From contig JAMPCH010000012.1 of NCBI GenBank assembly GCA_023666265.1, forward strand, positions 1 through 55,580: DNA of 55,580 nucleotides, given 5' to 3'. The DNA comes from Roseburia sp. Lineage in GTDB: Bacteria > Bacillota > Clostridia > Oscillospirales > Ruminococcaceae. How positions within the stretch are numbered: the first letter of the stretch is position 1; the number at the start of each line of letters is the position of its first letter. A model generated the notes under the pieces. The model worked only from the letters and a program-made list of their open reading frames with translations. It was not told the origin of the DNA and did not search any database. The position numbers and the translations under genes are program-made. Below are positions 33,716 through 41,343 of the stretch, piece after piece.

Positions 33716-34273
33716 TCAAATACATTTCAGTTCCTTTAAAAGGCGATAAAGCCGCCCGACGGGAAGCCCCATAACATTATAATAATCCCCCTCGATCCCG
33801 CGAACGAGGAGCGCTCCCGCGCCCTGTATCCCGTATGCGCCCGCCTTATCGAGCGGTTCTCCGCTCTCGGCGTAACGCCCGATCTCCTCGTCCGTGAGCG
33901 GGAAGAAGGTGACCCTTGTTTCCTCCGCGAAGGAATGTGCTTCTCCGTTTTTGATCACGGTCACGCCCGTAAAAACGCTGTGCGTTTTCCCGGAGAGGAG
34001 CGTCAGCATACGGATCGCGTCGGCGGTATCCCTCGGCTTCCCGAGAATTTCCTTCCCAAAAGCGACGACGGTATCCGCCCCGATCACAACGTCGTCCGGC
34101 GCGTCGGCGGAGATCTCCCGCGCCTTCGCCGCCGAGAGCTCCGTCACAAAGCGGGCGGGGGAGAGGCTCGGGTCGGCGATCTCATCTCCTTCGGCGGGGC
34201 GGACGGTGAATTGATCCGTAATGAGGGTCAAAAGCTCCCTCCTCCGAGGGGAGCGGCTGGCTAAGATCAGCAT
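33716..34273 (-). CDS. maf: Maf-like nucleoside triphosphate pyrophosphatase
   Basis: The start at 34273 gives MLILASRSPRRRELLTLI, the diagnostic Maf opening, and 185 residues. Further family signatures are VIGADTVVAFGKEILGKPRDTADAIRMLTLLSGKTHSVFTGV and DKAGAYGIQGAGALLV. Maf enzymes hydrolyse non-canonical or canonical NTPs (dTTP/UTP type) to monophosphates, cleaning the pool or slowing division. It has its own promoter and lies upstream of ruvC. Confidence 0.94.
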   Translation of the reverse strand: MLILASRSPRRRELLTLITDQFTVRPAEGDEIADPSLSPARFVTELSAAKAREISADAPDDVVIGADTVVAFGKEILGKPRDTADAIRMLTLLSGKTHSVFTGVTVIKNGEAHSFAEETRVTFFPLTDEEIGRYAESGEPLDKAGAYGIQGAGALLVRGIEGDYYNVMGLPVGRLYRLLKELKCI

Positions 34274-34307
34274 TTTTCCTTTTCCTTTCTTTCCGATATA
34301 ATTTATT

Positions 34308-34336
34308 ATTTTATCACAACCGAGCCTTTCTGTCAA
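34308..34336 (-). promoter_or_regulatory. Promoter of maf
   Basis: Minus strand TTGACA (34336-34331), 17 bases, TAAAAT (34313-34308), about 35 bases upstream of the maf ATG. Confidence 0.75.
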
Positions 34337-34362
34337 CCGTAACGAAGGATCGAAAAGGAGAA

Positions 34363-34388
34363 GGCAGTCCGAAATTTAACGGACTGCC
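34363..34388 (-). terminator. Terminator of the XRE regulator gene
   Basis: GGCAGTCCG and CGGACTGCC pair perfectly around an 8-base loop, 21 bases past the stop of the minus-strand regulator. Confidence 0.75.
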
Positions 34389-34408
34389 CAAAAAATTATA
34401 GAAATATT

Positions 34409-35506
34409 TTAAGAAGGTCGGAGCTCGCTCAGCCTTTTTTCGATCGCGTGAAATCTCGGCTCGTCGCGGATCGCATCGTATTTCTCCGACGCCAGATGCT
34501 GCAGCATTTCCTCGCTGTACGAGATCTTTAGGTTCGTTATCGTGTTTTTCGTATTATGCCTCATTCTGTTTACCGCGAGCGAGGTATAGGGCTTTTCGTC
34601 GGGGAGTAAGTCGTTCTCGATCGCGTAGTCGGCGGACTTTTCGAGGCTTTCCAGCGCTAATGCGCGATCTCCCTCCGATATGGCGATCATAGCGATCTGT
34701 CGATAAACATAAGATAGATTATGGGCGTAGAAATTGAGATCCCCTTTCTCAAAAATCAGGTCATAGACCGCGACGACTTTTTTCTTGATCCTGATCTTCT
34801 CCTCGGGGGTGTACGCGGGATTCCCCTCGAGCGACATCAGCGTGAGCGTCATGTACAGCAGTTCCGTGAGGCTCAGTATATTACTCTGCTGTAAATTTAG
34901 AAGCTCCTCGTCCTCGAGAATATTTTCGCCGACGATCTCATAGGTTTCCCATAGATTGGGGAGCTTTCTGACGGCTTCCAAAGCCTTTTCGTGCTGTCCC
35001 GCTCTCTGATAATAATAGCATAGTTTTGTTTGTGTGACATCGCGTATCGCCTTGTCGGTACATTCCGCGAGGATTCTTTCGGATATTGCGATAGCTTTCT
35101 GACAGTTTTGGCGGTATGGTTCGCCGTCTATGTCCCAGTTTACAAAGGTGAGCGAATCGGCGTATCTCTCGAGGATTTTGTAATGATTTGGGAAACGCTT
35201 CGCGGCGCTCTCGAGTAAAGCGATATTTTCCTCGATCAAGCCCTTCGACGCGTTTTCGTCCACCTGCGTCAATATTTTTTCAACGTCGGAGTCGTCGCGG
35301 ATCGCGTCCATTCCCATAAGCTCGTCCACGGTGATCCCGAAATAATTCGCGATCGTCGGGAGAAACTCTATATCGGGATAGCCCTCGTTCCTTTCCCATT
35401 TTGAGACGGACTGAAAGGATACGCCGAGGATCTGCGCGAGCTGTTCCTGCGTAAGCTCGCGGAGCTTTCGCTGTTTCTTGAGATTTTCGCCGATGTATAA
35501 TTTCAT
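34409..35506 (-). CDS. XRE-family transcriptional regulator with C-terminal TPR-like helices
   Basis: The first ~65 residues are a Cro/C1-type helix-turn-helix: IGENLKKQRKLRELTQEQLAQILGVSFQSVSKWERNEGYPDIEFLPTIANYFGITVDELMG in outline. The remaining ~300 residues are helical repeats that usually bind a peptide or a partner. It is 365 residues long. Its target genes are unknown. Its start lies 22 bases from repeat R1 copy C, which separates it from the divergent feo operon. Control of feo is possible, but the feo operators look DtxR-like rather than XRE-like. Confidence 0.9.
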   Translation of the reverse strand: MKLYIGENLKKQRKLRELTQEQLAQILGVSFQSVSKWERNEGYPDIEFLPTIANYFGITVDELMGMDAIRDDSDVEKILTQVDENASKGLIEENIALLESAAKRFPNHYKILERYADSLTFVNWDIDGEPYRQNCQKAIAISERILAECTDKAIRDVTQTKLCYYYQRAGQHEKALEAVRKLPNLWETYEIVGENILEDEELLNLQQSNILSLTELLYMTLTLMSLEGNPAYTPEEKIRIKKKVVAVYDLIFEKGDLNFYAHNLSYVYRQIAMIAISEGDRALALESLEKSADYAIENDLLPDEKPYTSLAVNRMRHNTKNTITNLKISYSEEMLQHLASEKYDAIRDEPRFHAIEKRLSELRPS

Positions 35507-35528
35507 ATCGATTCTCCTTACTTGTTAA

Positions 35529-35752
35529 GGCTATACCGCACAATGATTGTCGTTCGAGTGATAGTTGGATTTTTCGTCAGATTGTACAGAATTTTTGCAG
35601 GAAGGCTGATCTGTCGTCAGCCCCTCTGTCACTACGTGACACCTCCCCCGCCCGGGGGAGACCACCTTTCAAAAAAATTCTGTGCAATATGGCGGAAAAG
35701 ATGGCTGTCAATCGGACGGCAAAGCCGAAGGCGGTCATTGCGCGGTATTGCC
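35529..35752. repeat. Dispersed palindromic repeat R1 (copy C) with a nested ~52-bp insertion
   Basis: The outer parts match copy B (10439-10610). The ends GGCTATACCGCACAATGA and TCATTGCGCGGTATTGCC are inverted, 16 of 18. At the apex copy C holds about 52 extra bases (near 35611-35662) with cccctctgtcactacgtgac and a cctcccccgcccgggggag hairpin. TTAA borders both sides. The gap 35507-36007 consists of this element and the feo promoter region. Confidence 0.85.
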
Positions 35753-35891
35753 TTAAAATTACGTCTTCGTTTATGCTATATTATAAAGGGAAACAGGTCA
35801 AAAATCAATAACCGTAAACGCGAAAGGGCTTCAATTTTCGGTAGAATTTTTCGCGCCTCTCGGAAAAAGTCGAAAATTTTTTTAAAATCTC

Positions 35892-35920
35892 TTGACAAAT
35901 GTCGGGCGATATGGTAATAT
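35892..35920 (+). promoter_or_regulatory. Promoter of the feo operon
   Basis: TTGACA (35892-35897), 17 bases, TAATAT (35915-35920). The first GTTAG-N6-CTAAC site begins 8 bases past the -10 element, so it covers the likely transcription start. Confidence 0.85.
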
Positions 35921-35927
35921 ACATAGT

Positions 35928-35943
35928 GTTAGAAGTCGCTAAC
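35928..35943. promoter_or_regulatory. Putative metal-regulator operator 1 (GTTAG-N6-CTAAC)
   Basis: GTTAGAAGTCGCTAAC overlaps the expected start of feo transcription. The half-site GTTAG/CTAAC resembles that of DtxR/IdeR-type iron repressors. Confidence 0.7.
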
Positions 35944-35963
35944 GTTTTTATTTTGGGAAGTCA

Positions 35964-35979
35964 GTTAGCGAAGTCTAAC
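35964..35979. promoter_or_regulatory. Putative metal-regulator operator 2 (GTTAG-N6-CTAAC)
   Basis: GTTAGCGAAGTCTAAC, extended to CAGTTAG...CTAACTG, lies 36 bases (centre to centre) after operator 1 and before feoA. Confidence 0.7.
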
Positions 35980-36007
35980 TGAAACTTTGAATGGCAGGTG
36001 GCTATGT

Positions 36008-36220
36008 ATGATGCCGTTGATTTTAGCGGATCGGGAAGAGGAAAAGATCATCGTTAAGGTCGGTGGAAACCCCGAAACGCGGAAGTTCCTCGAAAATCTC
36101 GGCTTTGTTCCCGGGGCGCTCGTTACTGTCGTAAACGAGATCGGCGGTAATGTGATCGTAAACGTGAAGGAATCCCGGATCGCGGTGAGCCGTGAGCTGG
36201 CGGGGAAGATCATGGTCTAA
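36008..36220 (+). CDS. feoA: FeoA-domain protein 1
   Basis: This 70-residue protein has the SH3-like FeoA fold pattern: RKFLENLGFVPGALVTVVNEIGGNVIVNVKESRIAVSRELAGKIMV. FeoA is a small cytoplasmic partner of the FeoB ferrous-iron transporter. I choose ATG 36008 (MMPLILADREEEKI) because AGGTGG lies about six bases upstream; an in-frame ATG at 35987 overlaps the operator region. A second FeoA gene follows after 34 bases. Confidence 0.9.
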   Translation: MMPLILADREEEKIIVKVGGNPETRKFLENLGFVPGALVTVVNEIGGNVIVNVKESRIAVSRELAGKIMV

Positions 36221-36254
36221 ACAAAAAGTATATTTTAAGGAAGGAGGCAGAGAT

Positions 36255-36476
36255 ATGGCGACTTTAAAAGAAATAAAGGTCGGTCAGACCGTAACGGTCA
36301 AAAAGCTAAGCGGAGAGGGCGCGGTAAAGCGTCGGATCATGGATATGGGGATCACGAAGGGCGTCGAGGTATCCGTCCGTAAGGTCGCGCCGCTCGGCGA
36401 TCCGATCGAGGTCACGGTTCGCGGCTATGAGCTTTCGCTGAGGAAGTCGGACGCCGAAAAGATCGAGGTCGAGTAA
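36255..36476 (+). CDS. feoA: FeoA-domain protein 2
   Basis: The 73-residue protein starts at 36255 behind AAGGAAGGAGG and reads MATLKEIKVGQTVTVKKLSG. It continues with RRIMDMGITKGVEVSVRKVAPLGDPIEVTVRGYELSLRKSDAEKIEV, the classic FeoA sequence. It differs strongly from the first copy, which keeps the fold but not the GDPIEV loop. So the two are probably distinct subunits, not a recent duplicate. Confidence 0.95.
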   Translation: MATLKEIKVGQTVTVKKLSGEGAVKRRIMDMGITKGVEVSVRKVAPLGDPIEVTVRGYELSLRKSDAEKIEVE

Positions 36477-36525
36477 GACGTCGATCGATCAACGCTTTTA
36501 AGGCGAAGGAGTATTATGAAAATAT

Positions 36526-36541
36526 GTTAGAACGGTCTAAC
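36526..36541. promoter_or_regulatory. Putative metal-regulator operator 3, inside the feo operon
   Basis: GTTAGAACGGTCTAAC has the same spacing as the two upstream sites and lies 29 bases before feoB. It points to a separate control of feoB or of an internal promoter. Confidence 0.6.
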
Positions 36542-36569
36542 AAATATACGGAAAGGAACGGTCATAAAA

Positions 36570-38999
36570 ATGGAACTGAGAATTGCACTCGCGGGAAACC
36601 CGAACTGCGGTAAAACGACCCTGTTTAACGCGCTTACGGGTTCAAACCAGTTCGTCGGGAACTGGCCGGGCGTTACGGTCGAAAAAAAGGAGGGGAAGCT
36701 CAAAAACCATAAAGAGGTCACGATCACCGACCTCCCCGGGATCTATTCGCTCTCTCCCTACACGCTGGAGGAAACGGTCGCGCGCGGCTATCTCGTGAAT
36801 GAGCGCCCCGACGCAATCTTAAATATCGTAGACGGGACAAACCTCGAGAGAAATCTTTATCTCACGACCCAGCTCGTCGAGCTCGGGATCCCGGTCGTCG
36901 TCGCGGTCAATATGGCGGATCTCGTCAAGAAAAACGGTGATAAGCTGAACTTAACAAACTTAGCGAACGCGCTCGGATGTCGGGTCTGCGAGATCTCCGC
37001 TTTAAAGGGGACGGGGATCATGGAGGCAGCGGAGCTCGCCATTCAGGCGGCGCAGTCGAAGGAAAAAACCGTGCCGCGCCATAGCTTTTGCGGCTGTGTG
37101 GAACACGCCGTCGCGCATATCGAGGAGCTTTGTCTCCACGACATCCCCGAGGAGCAACAGCGCTGGTACGGGATCAAGCTCTTTGAGCGGGACGAACAGG
37201 CGGCGCAGATGCTCGGACTGTCCGACGATATTTTAAAGCATATCGAAAAGGACATCGCGGCGGCGGAAAAAGAAATGGACGACGACGCGGAGAGCATCAT
37301 CACGGGCGAGCGCTATAACTACATAGGGACGATCATCGGCGACTGTCTTAAAAAGAAAAAGAAGGGAAGCTTAACTTTATCGGATAAGATCGATAAGGTC
37401 GTCACAAATCGTATCTTAGCGTTACCGATCTTCGCGGCGGTCATGATCATCGTTTATTATGTTTCGGTCACGTCGGTCGGGACGATCTTTACCGACTGGA
37501 TGAACGGCGGCGTATTCGGCGACGGCTGGCACTTATTCGGGATCGGGACGGGCGAGTATGAGGAAGCGATGGACGAGTACGCGGCTGAAAATCTCTTTAC
37601 CGACGAGCTGATCGCTACGGCTCGGGCGGCGGCGGACGCGGGAGTTACCGGCGCGGAGGATATCCTCGGCGCGGCGGAGGAGGGCTCTTTCGCCGATTTT
37701 GACGAGGCTTACGGCTCTTTCGGCGATATGCTCGCGGAGGAGGGCTATGACCTCTCGGAAATGGTGGACGCGGCGCTCGACGAGGAAGCGAATGAGATCC
37801 CCGCCGCCGAGGAATACGGGGTCTGGATCCCCGGTATCCCCGCGTTCGCGGAAAGCGCATTGGACGCAATCAATTGCGCCGAATGGCTGAAAAGCTTGAT
37901 CTTAGACGGGATCATCGGCGGTGTCGGCGCGGTTCTCGGGTTTGTTCCCCAGATCTTGGTTCTGTTTATTTTCTTGGCGTTCCTTGAGAGCTGCGGTTAT
38001 ATGGCGCGGATCGCGTTCGTAATGGATCGGATCTTCCGTCGCTTCGGTCTTTCGGGTAAGTCGTTTATCCCAATGCTGATCGGCTCGGGTTGCGGTGTTC
38101 CCGGTATCATGGCTTCGCGGACGATCGAGAACGACCGCGACCGTAAAATGACGATCATTACGACGACGTTTATCCCTTGCGGCGCGAAGCTCCCGATCAT
38201 CGCGATGATCGCGGCGGCGCTTTTCGGCGGGGCTTGGTGGGTCGCGCCGAGCGCGTACCTGATCGGCGTAGCGGCGATCATTATCTCGGGTGTCATCTTA
38301 AAGAAGACCAAAATGTTTGCGGGCGACCCCGCTCCGTTCGTTATGGAGCTTCCCGCGTATCACCTCCCGACCGTTTCAAACGTTCTCCGCTCAATGTGGG
38401 AGCGCGGCTGGTCATTCATTAAAAAAGCGGGTACGATCATTCTCCTTTCCTCGATCGTGATCTGGGCGGGGAATAGCTTCGGTACGTTCCTTTCGGACGG
38501 CGTAAGTACCTTCGGCTTCCTTACCGAGGAGGCGGAGGGCGCGACCTCGATCCTCGATGTGATCGGCGGAGCGATCTGCTGGATCTTTGCGCCGCTCGGC
38601 TTCGGCGATCCGACCGCCGCCGTCGCGACGATCATGGGTCTTGTCGCGAAGGAAGAGGTCGTAAGCGTCTTCGGTATCCTCGACTTCGCGGGAATGGCGC
38701 CGCTCGCGGGCTACTCCTTCCTCGTCTTTAACCTGCTCTGTGCGCCCTGCTTCGCGGCGATCGGCGCGATCAAGCGCGAGATGAACAACGCGAAATGGAC
38801 GTGGTTCGCGATCGGTTACCAGTGCTTATTCGCCTACGCGATCTCGTTTATGATCTTCCAGATCGGTTCGATCTTTACCGGCGGTGTGAACGTGATCGGA
38901 CTGCTCGTAGCGCTGATCGTTCTCGCGGGGCTGATCTACCTTCTCGTCAGACCGTATAAAGAGAGCGTGAAGTATACGCTGAAAGTTCCGACGAAATGA
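36570..38999 (+). CDS. feoB: Ferrous iron transport protein B
   Basis: The 809-residue protein imports Fe(II). The N-terminal G domain has G1 GNPNCGKTTLFNALTG (about residues 9-24), the G3 DLPGIYSL and G4 NMAD motifs, and a GDI helical region (to about 270). The membrane part contains the Gate motifs (GCGVPGIMASRTIENDRDRKMTI and the later APCFAAIGAIKREM). An acidic loop of about 100 residues near 315-420 lies outside the membrane core, as in many Clostridia. It follows two feoA genes and precedes the Cys-rich partner. Confidence 0.97.
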   Translation: MELRIALAGNPNCGKTTLFNALTGSNQFVGNWPGVTVEKKEGKLKNHKEVTITDLPGIYSLSPYTLEETVARGYLVNERPDAILNIVDGTNLERNLYLTTQLVELGIPVVVAVNMADLVKKNGDKLNLTNLANALGCRVCEISALKGTGIMEAAELAIQAAQSKEKTVPRHSFCGCVEHAVAHIEELCLHDIPEEQQRWYGIKLFERDEQAAQMLGLSDDILKHIEKDIAAAEKEMDDDAESIITGERYNYIGTIIGDCLKKKKKGSLTLSDKIDKVVTNRILALPIFAAVMIIVYYVSVTSVGTIFTDWMNGGVFGDGWHLFGIGTGEYEEAMDEYAAENLFTDELIATARAAADAGVTGAEDILGAAEEGSFADFDEAYGSFGDMLAEEGYDLSEMVDAALDEEANEIPAAEEYGVWIPGIPAFAESALDAINCAEWLKSLILDGIIGGVGAVLGFVPQILVLFIFLAFLESCGYMARIAFVMDRIFRRFGLSGKSFIPMLIGSGCGVPGIMASRTIENDRDRKMTIITTTFIPCGAKLPIIAMIAAALFGGAWWVAPSAYLIGVAAIIISGVILKKTKMFAGDPAPFVMELPAYHLPTVSNVLRSMWERGWSFIKKAGTIILLSSIVIWAGNSFGTFLSDGVSTFGFLTEEAEGATSILDVIGGAICWIFAPLGFGDPTAAVATIMGLVAKEEVVSVFGILDFAGMAPLAGYSFLVFNLLCAPCFAAIGAIKREMNNAKWTWFAIGYQCLFAYAISFMIFQIGSIFTGGVNVIGLLVALIVLAGLIYLLVRPYKESVKYTLKVPTK

Positions 39000-39027
39000 G
39001 ACTTCATAAAATAAGGAGGAAAAGCTT

Positions 39028-39204
39028 ATGGCGGAGCTGATCTTGGATAATCTCGGTACGATCGTTGTCGGGCTGATCCTGCTCGCGGTCGTCGCGTTGA
39101 TCCTTTTCGGTATGAGAAGGGAGAAAAAGGCGGGAAAGCATAGCTGCGGCGGAGGCTGCGCGGGCTGTCCCGGGGCGTGCTTCTGTCATAAAGAGAAAGA
39201 ATAG
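39028..39204 (+). CDS. FeoB-associated Cys-rich membrane protein
   Basis: This 58-residue protein begins MAELILDNLGTIVVGLILLA. It has one membrane segment followed by a cytoplasmic tail with five cysteines (CGGGCAGCPGACFCHK). That is the pattern of the FeoB-associated Cys-rich family (often called FeoC-like in Firmicutes), thought to assist FeoB or handle iron. AAGGAGG precedes the ATG by a normal distance. It lies 28 bases after feoB and ends the operon. Confidence 0.93.
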   Translation: MAELILDNLGTIVVGLILLAVVALILFGMRREKKAGKHSCGGGCAGCPGACFCHKEKE

Positions 39205-39209
39205 CTTTA

Positions 39210-39234
39210 AGCGGCGTCCCGTCGGGACGTCGCT
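39210..39234 (+). terminator. Terminator of the feo operon
   Basis: AGCGGCGTCCC and GGGACGTCGCT form a stem with a three-base loop followed by TTTTTATT, directly after the Cys-rich gene. Confidence 0.9.
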
Positions 39235-39346
39235 TTTTATTAAAAATCGTGTACCCGATTTTTGTTGTTTTTGTTTATTTTTGGAAGGCATATTCATCAA
39301 CTTATTGTTAAAATAACAGAATTAAGGTTTTATATAACGGATATTC

Positions 39347-39375
39347 TTGACATTCCGTCGGGATACTCGTATAAT
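39347..39375 (+). promoter_or_regulatory. Promoter of the GAF-GGDEF gene
   Basis: TTGACA (39347-39352), 17 bases, TATAAT (39370-39375). The resulting leader to the ATG at 39494 is about 110 bases. It contains a GC-rich hairpin (CCCGCG/CGCGG near 39412-39428) of unknown role. It does not match the c-di-GMP riboswitch patterns I know. Confidence 0.9.
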
Positions 39376-39493
39376 AAAATACGGTATGATCCGCTATAGG
39401 TCGATCTATGCCCCGCGAAGGCGCGGAGCGGTCGGAGGCTATATCTGCTTTTGACGGTTTACGCTTTAATTTATTAAAATCAGGAGAGATGAA

Positions 39494-40516
39494 ATGGAAA
39501 CGCAGGTCTCTTACGAGGAAGAGTATAAACGAGCGATGAGAAGGCTCGAGATTGAGCAGTTTATTGTCGATCAGATCTCAAAATTCAGTATGACGGAGGA
39601 TTTTGAAGCGGCGATAAACGAGATCATGAAGGAATTCGGTCTTTTTATGAAGGCGGAGCGCGTCTATGTTTTTGAGGTCGGGAATACGCATATGTCGAAC
39701 ACCTATGAATGGTGTGCCGAGGGCGTTGTACCTCAAATGGATAATTTACAGTCGATCGATAATCATAACGTCCGCCATTGGCTCGCGGAGCTTAAAATCG
39801 GGAACTGTATTATGATCGATGATATCGAAATGATTTCCGAGACCATGCCCGAGGAGTATGCGATCCTAAAAATGCAGGAGATCCGAAGTTGTATCGTTGT
39901 ACCGATGATCTTATCAAATCACCTTCTCGGGTTTATCGGCGTTGATAACGCGCCGATCGAGACGACCCGAATGATCCGCCGCCTCTTGACCGTTGTCGCC
40001 TCGTTTATCGCGGTAAGCCTTAAAAACTGTGAGCGCAGGCGCGTACTCGAGGTCATGAGCTATACGGATAAAATGACGGGTTGCGCCAACCGTAACGCGT
40101 ATATCAGCCACATCGAGTCCCTCCGAAGAAACGGCTCTAACCTCCCGCTGGGCGTGGCGGTCTGTGACCTAAACGGATTAAAGACGATCAACGATACATA
40201 CGGTCACTCCGCCGGGGATCGCGCGATCTGTTCGCTCGCCGACGGGCTTATCTCACTCTTTTCCGCCGAATGTATTTTTCGCTTGGGCGGGGACGAATTT
40301 GTGATCCTAGTCTCGGACGTTTCGAGGGAGGAATTTTCGCGGAAGATCGAGGAAGTGACGCGGCTCGCCGCAGAAGAGTGGAAGGTCTCGGTCTCGATCG
40401 GGAGCGAATGGGCGGAAAATTGTCGCTCGCCGCAGGAGCTGGTGGATCGGGCGGACGAGATCATGTACGCCATGAAAAAGAAGCACTATGAAGAGGAACG
40501 CGCGTCGGTTTTATAG
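39494..40516 (+). CDS. GAF-domain diguanylate cyclase
   Basis: The 340-residue protein has an N-terminal GAF-like sensor (about residues 20-175, RVYVFEVGNTHMSNTYEW ... SCIVVPMILSNHLLGFIGVDN). A GGDEF domain follows (TDKMTGCANRNAYISHI ... CIFRLGGDEFVILVSD). It should make cyclic di-GMP from two GTP in response to a small ligand or redox signal. The RxxD inhibitory site that normally precedes GGDEF by five residues is not visible, so product inhibition may be missing. AGGAGAG precedes the ATG. It is monocistronic. Confidence 0.92.
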   Translation: METQVSYEEEYKRAMRRLEIEQFIVDQISKFSMTEDFEAAINEIMKEFGLFMKAERVYVFEVGNTHMSNTYEWCAEGVVPQMDNLQSIDNHNVRHWLAELKIGNCIMIDDIEMISETMPEEYAILKMQEIRSCIVVPMILSNHLLGFIGVDNAPIETTRMIRRLLTVVASFIAVSLKNCERRRVLEVMSYTDKMTGCANRNAYISHIESLRRNGSNLPLGVAVCDLNGLKTINDTYGHSAGDRAICSLADGLISLFSAECIFRLGGDEFVILVSDVSREEFSRKIEEVTRLAAEEWKVSVSIGSEWAENCRSPQELVDRADEIMYAMKKKHYEEERASVL

Positions 40517-40528
40517 TGATAAGCGATA

Positions 40529-40555
40529 AAAAAGCGCCCCCAAAAGGCGCTTTTT
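40529..40555. terminator. Bidirectional terminator between the cyclase and DUF5131 genes
   Basis: AAAAAGCGCC and GGCGCTTTTT pair perfectly around a 7-base loop, giving U-runs on both strands. It serves the plus-strand cyclase and the minus-strand exporter operon. Confidence 0.92.
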
Positions 40556-40590
40556 GTATTTACCGAAGGGATCACCCGGCGTTTTTTCGA

Positions 40591-41319
40591 TCAAAACACG
40601 CCCTCTCTGTAATTGATCCCCGCCTTTCGCGCCTGTTCGTGCTGGAGGCTACGTGGGATATGATAGACCCGCCCGTCCTTCCGAAAGAGCGCGCCCGTCT
40701 GTTGAAAGAAAAAGGGAACTTCGGCGGCGATACATTGCTCCCGAACGGAAAGTATCCACCCGTAGTCACAAAGCCGCGCGTTTTCGCCCGATTCGCCCGC
40801 ACAGGTCACCTCGCGGATCTGTCCGCTCGCGAGCGGCGCGGAAACATCGATCGCCTCGAGCATCGGCGAAAGCACGAGCATTTTATAACGGATTGGCATT
40901 TCGAGGAGAAGGGGCGCGCGGCGGTTGACCGCCTCCTGATCCTCACAGGAGAGACAAAGCGCCACATTTTCATATCCCTCGCCCCAGTCGTCGGGGAGCG
41001 CGTTATAAAACCGCTCGATCCGCTTTGTAAAAAGGACGAAGGTCAGCTCCGGGCGGCTGTGGATCATTCCCCAAGTCTCGCCGCGCCAGCCGTCCGCCTC
41101 CTCGATAAAGAAATCGGAGGTCATACAGGTATAGACGGGTTCGCCCCCGCCGAGCCGATAGCTCCCGTCCCGCTTTCGCTCGATCGGGAGGGAAAACGTC
41201 GCGTTCTTCCCGATCAAGTTACTGTCCCGCCCGTATTGCGCGTCGCGGCGAAACATATAACAATTTTTACAGCCCGTACTGTATTTGTGACAGCCGTGCC
41301 ACGGATTCCAGATCGCCAT
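40591..41319 (-). CDS. DUF5131 (phage Gp37/Gp68-like) three-Cys-motif protein
   Basis: The 242-residue protein opens MAIWNPWHGCHKYSTGCKNC, giving Cys at residues 10, 17 and 20 (C-x6-C-x2-C). That is the hallmark of the DUF5131/Gp37-Gp68 'three-Cys' family. The motif resembles the iron-sulfur site of radical-SAM enzymes, but the chemistry of the family is not established. Later motifs FVLFTKRIERFYNALP and VTCAGESGENARLCDYGWI also fit. It lies 24 bases after the nucleotidyltransferase gene with its own AAGGAG, so it is the last gene of the HEPN-PqqD-ABC operon. Confidence 0.85.
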   Translation of the reverse strand: MAIWNPWHGCHKYSTGCKNCYMFRRDAQYGRDSNLIGKNATFSLPIERKRDGSYRLGGGEPVYTCMTSDFFIEEADGWRGETWGMIHSRPELTFVLFTKRIERFYNALPDDWGEGYENVALCLSCEDQEAVNRRAPLLLEMPIRYKMLVLSPMLEAIDVSAPLASGQIREVTCAGESGENARLCDYGWILSVREQCIAAEVPFFFQQTGALFRKDGRVYHIPRSLQHEQARKAGINYREGVF

Positions 41320-41343
41320 ACGCCGCGCTCCTTTTCGTTCCCG

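Noticed and set aside
37560-37860. Acidic insertion in FeoB as an unusual domain
   Set aside because: A similar acidic loop ahead of the membrane core is common in clostridial FeoB proteins.
39376-39493. c-di-GMP riboswitch in the leader of the GAF-GGDEF gene
   Set aside because: The leader lacks the conserved tetraloop and receptor sequences of the known classes; only one GC-rich hairpin is visible.
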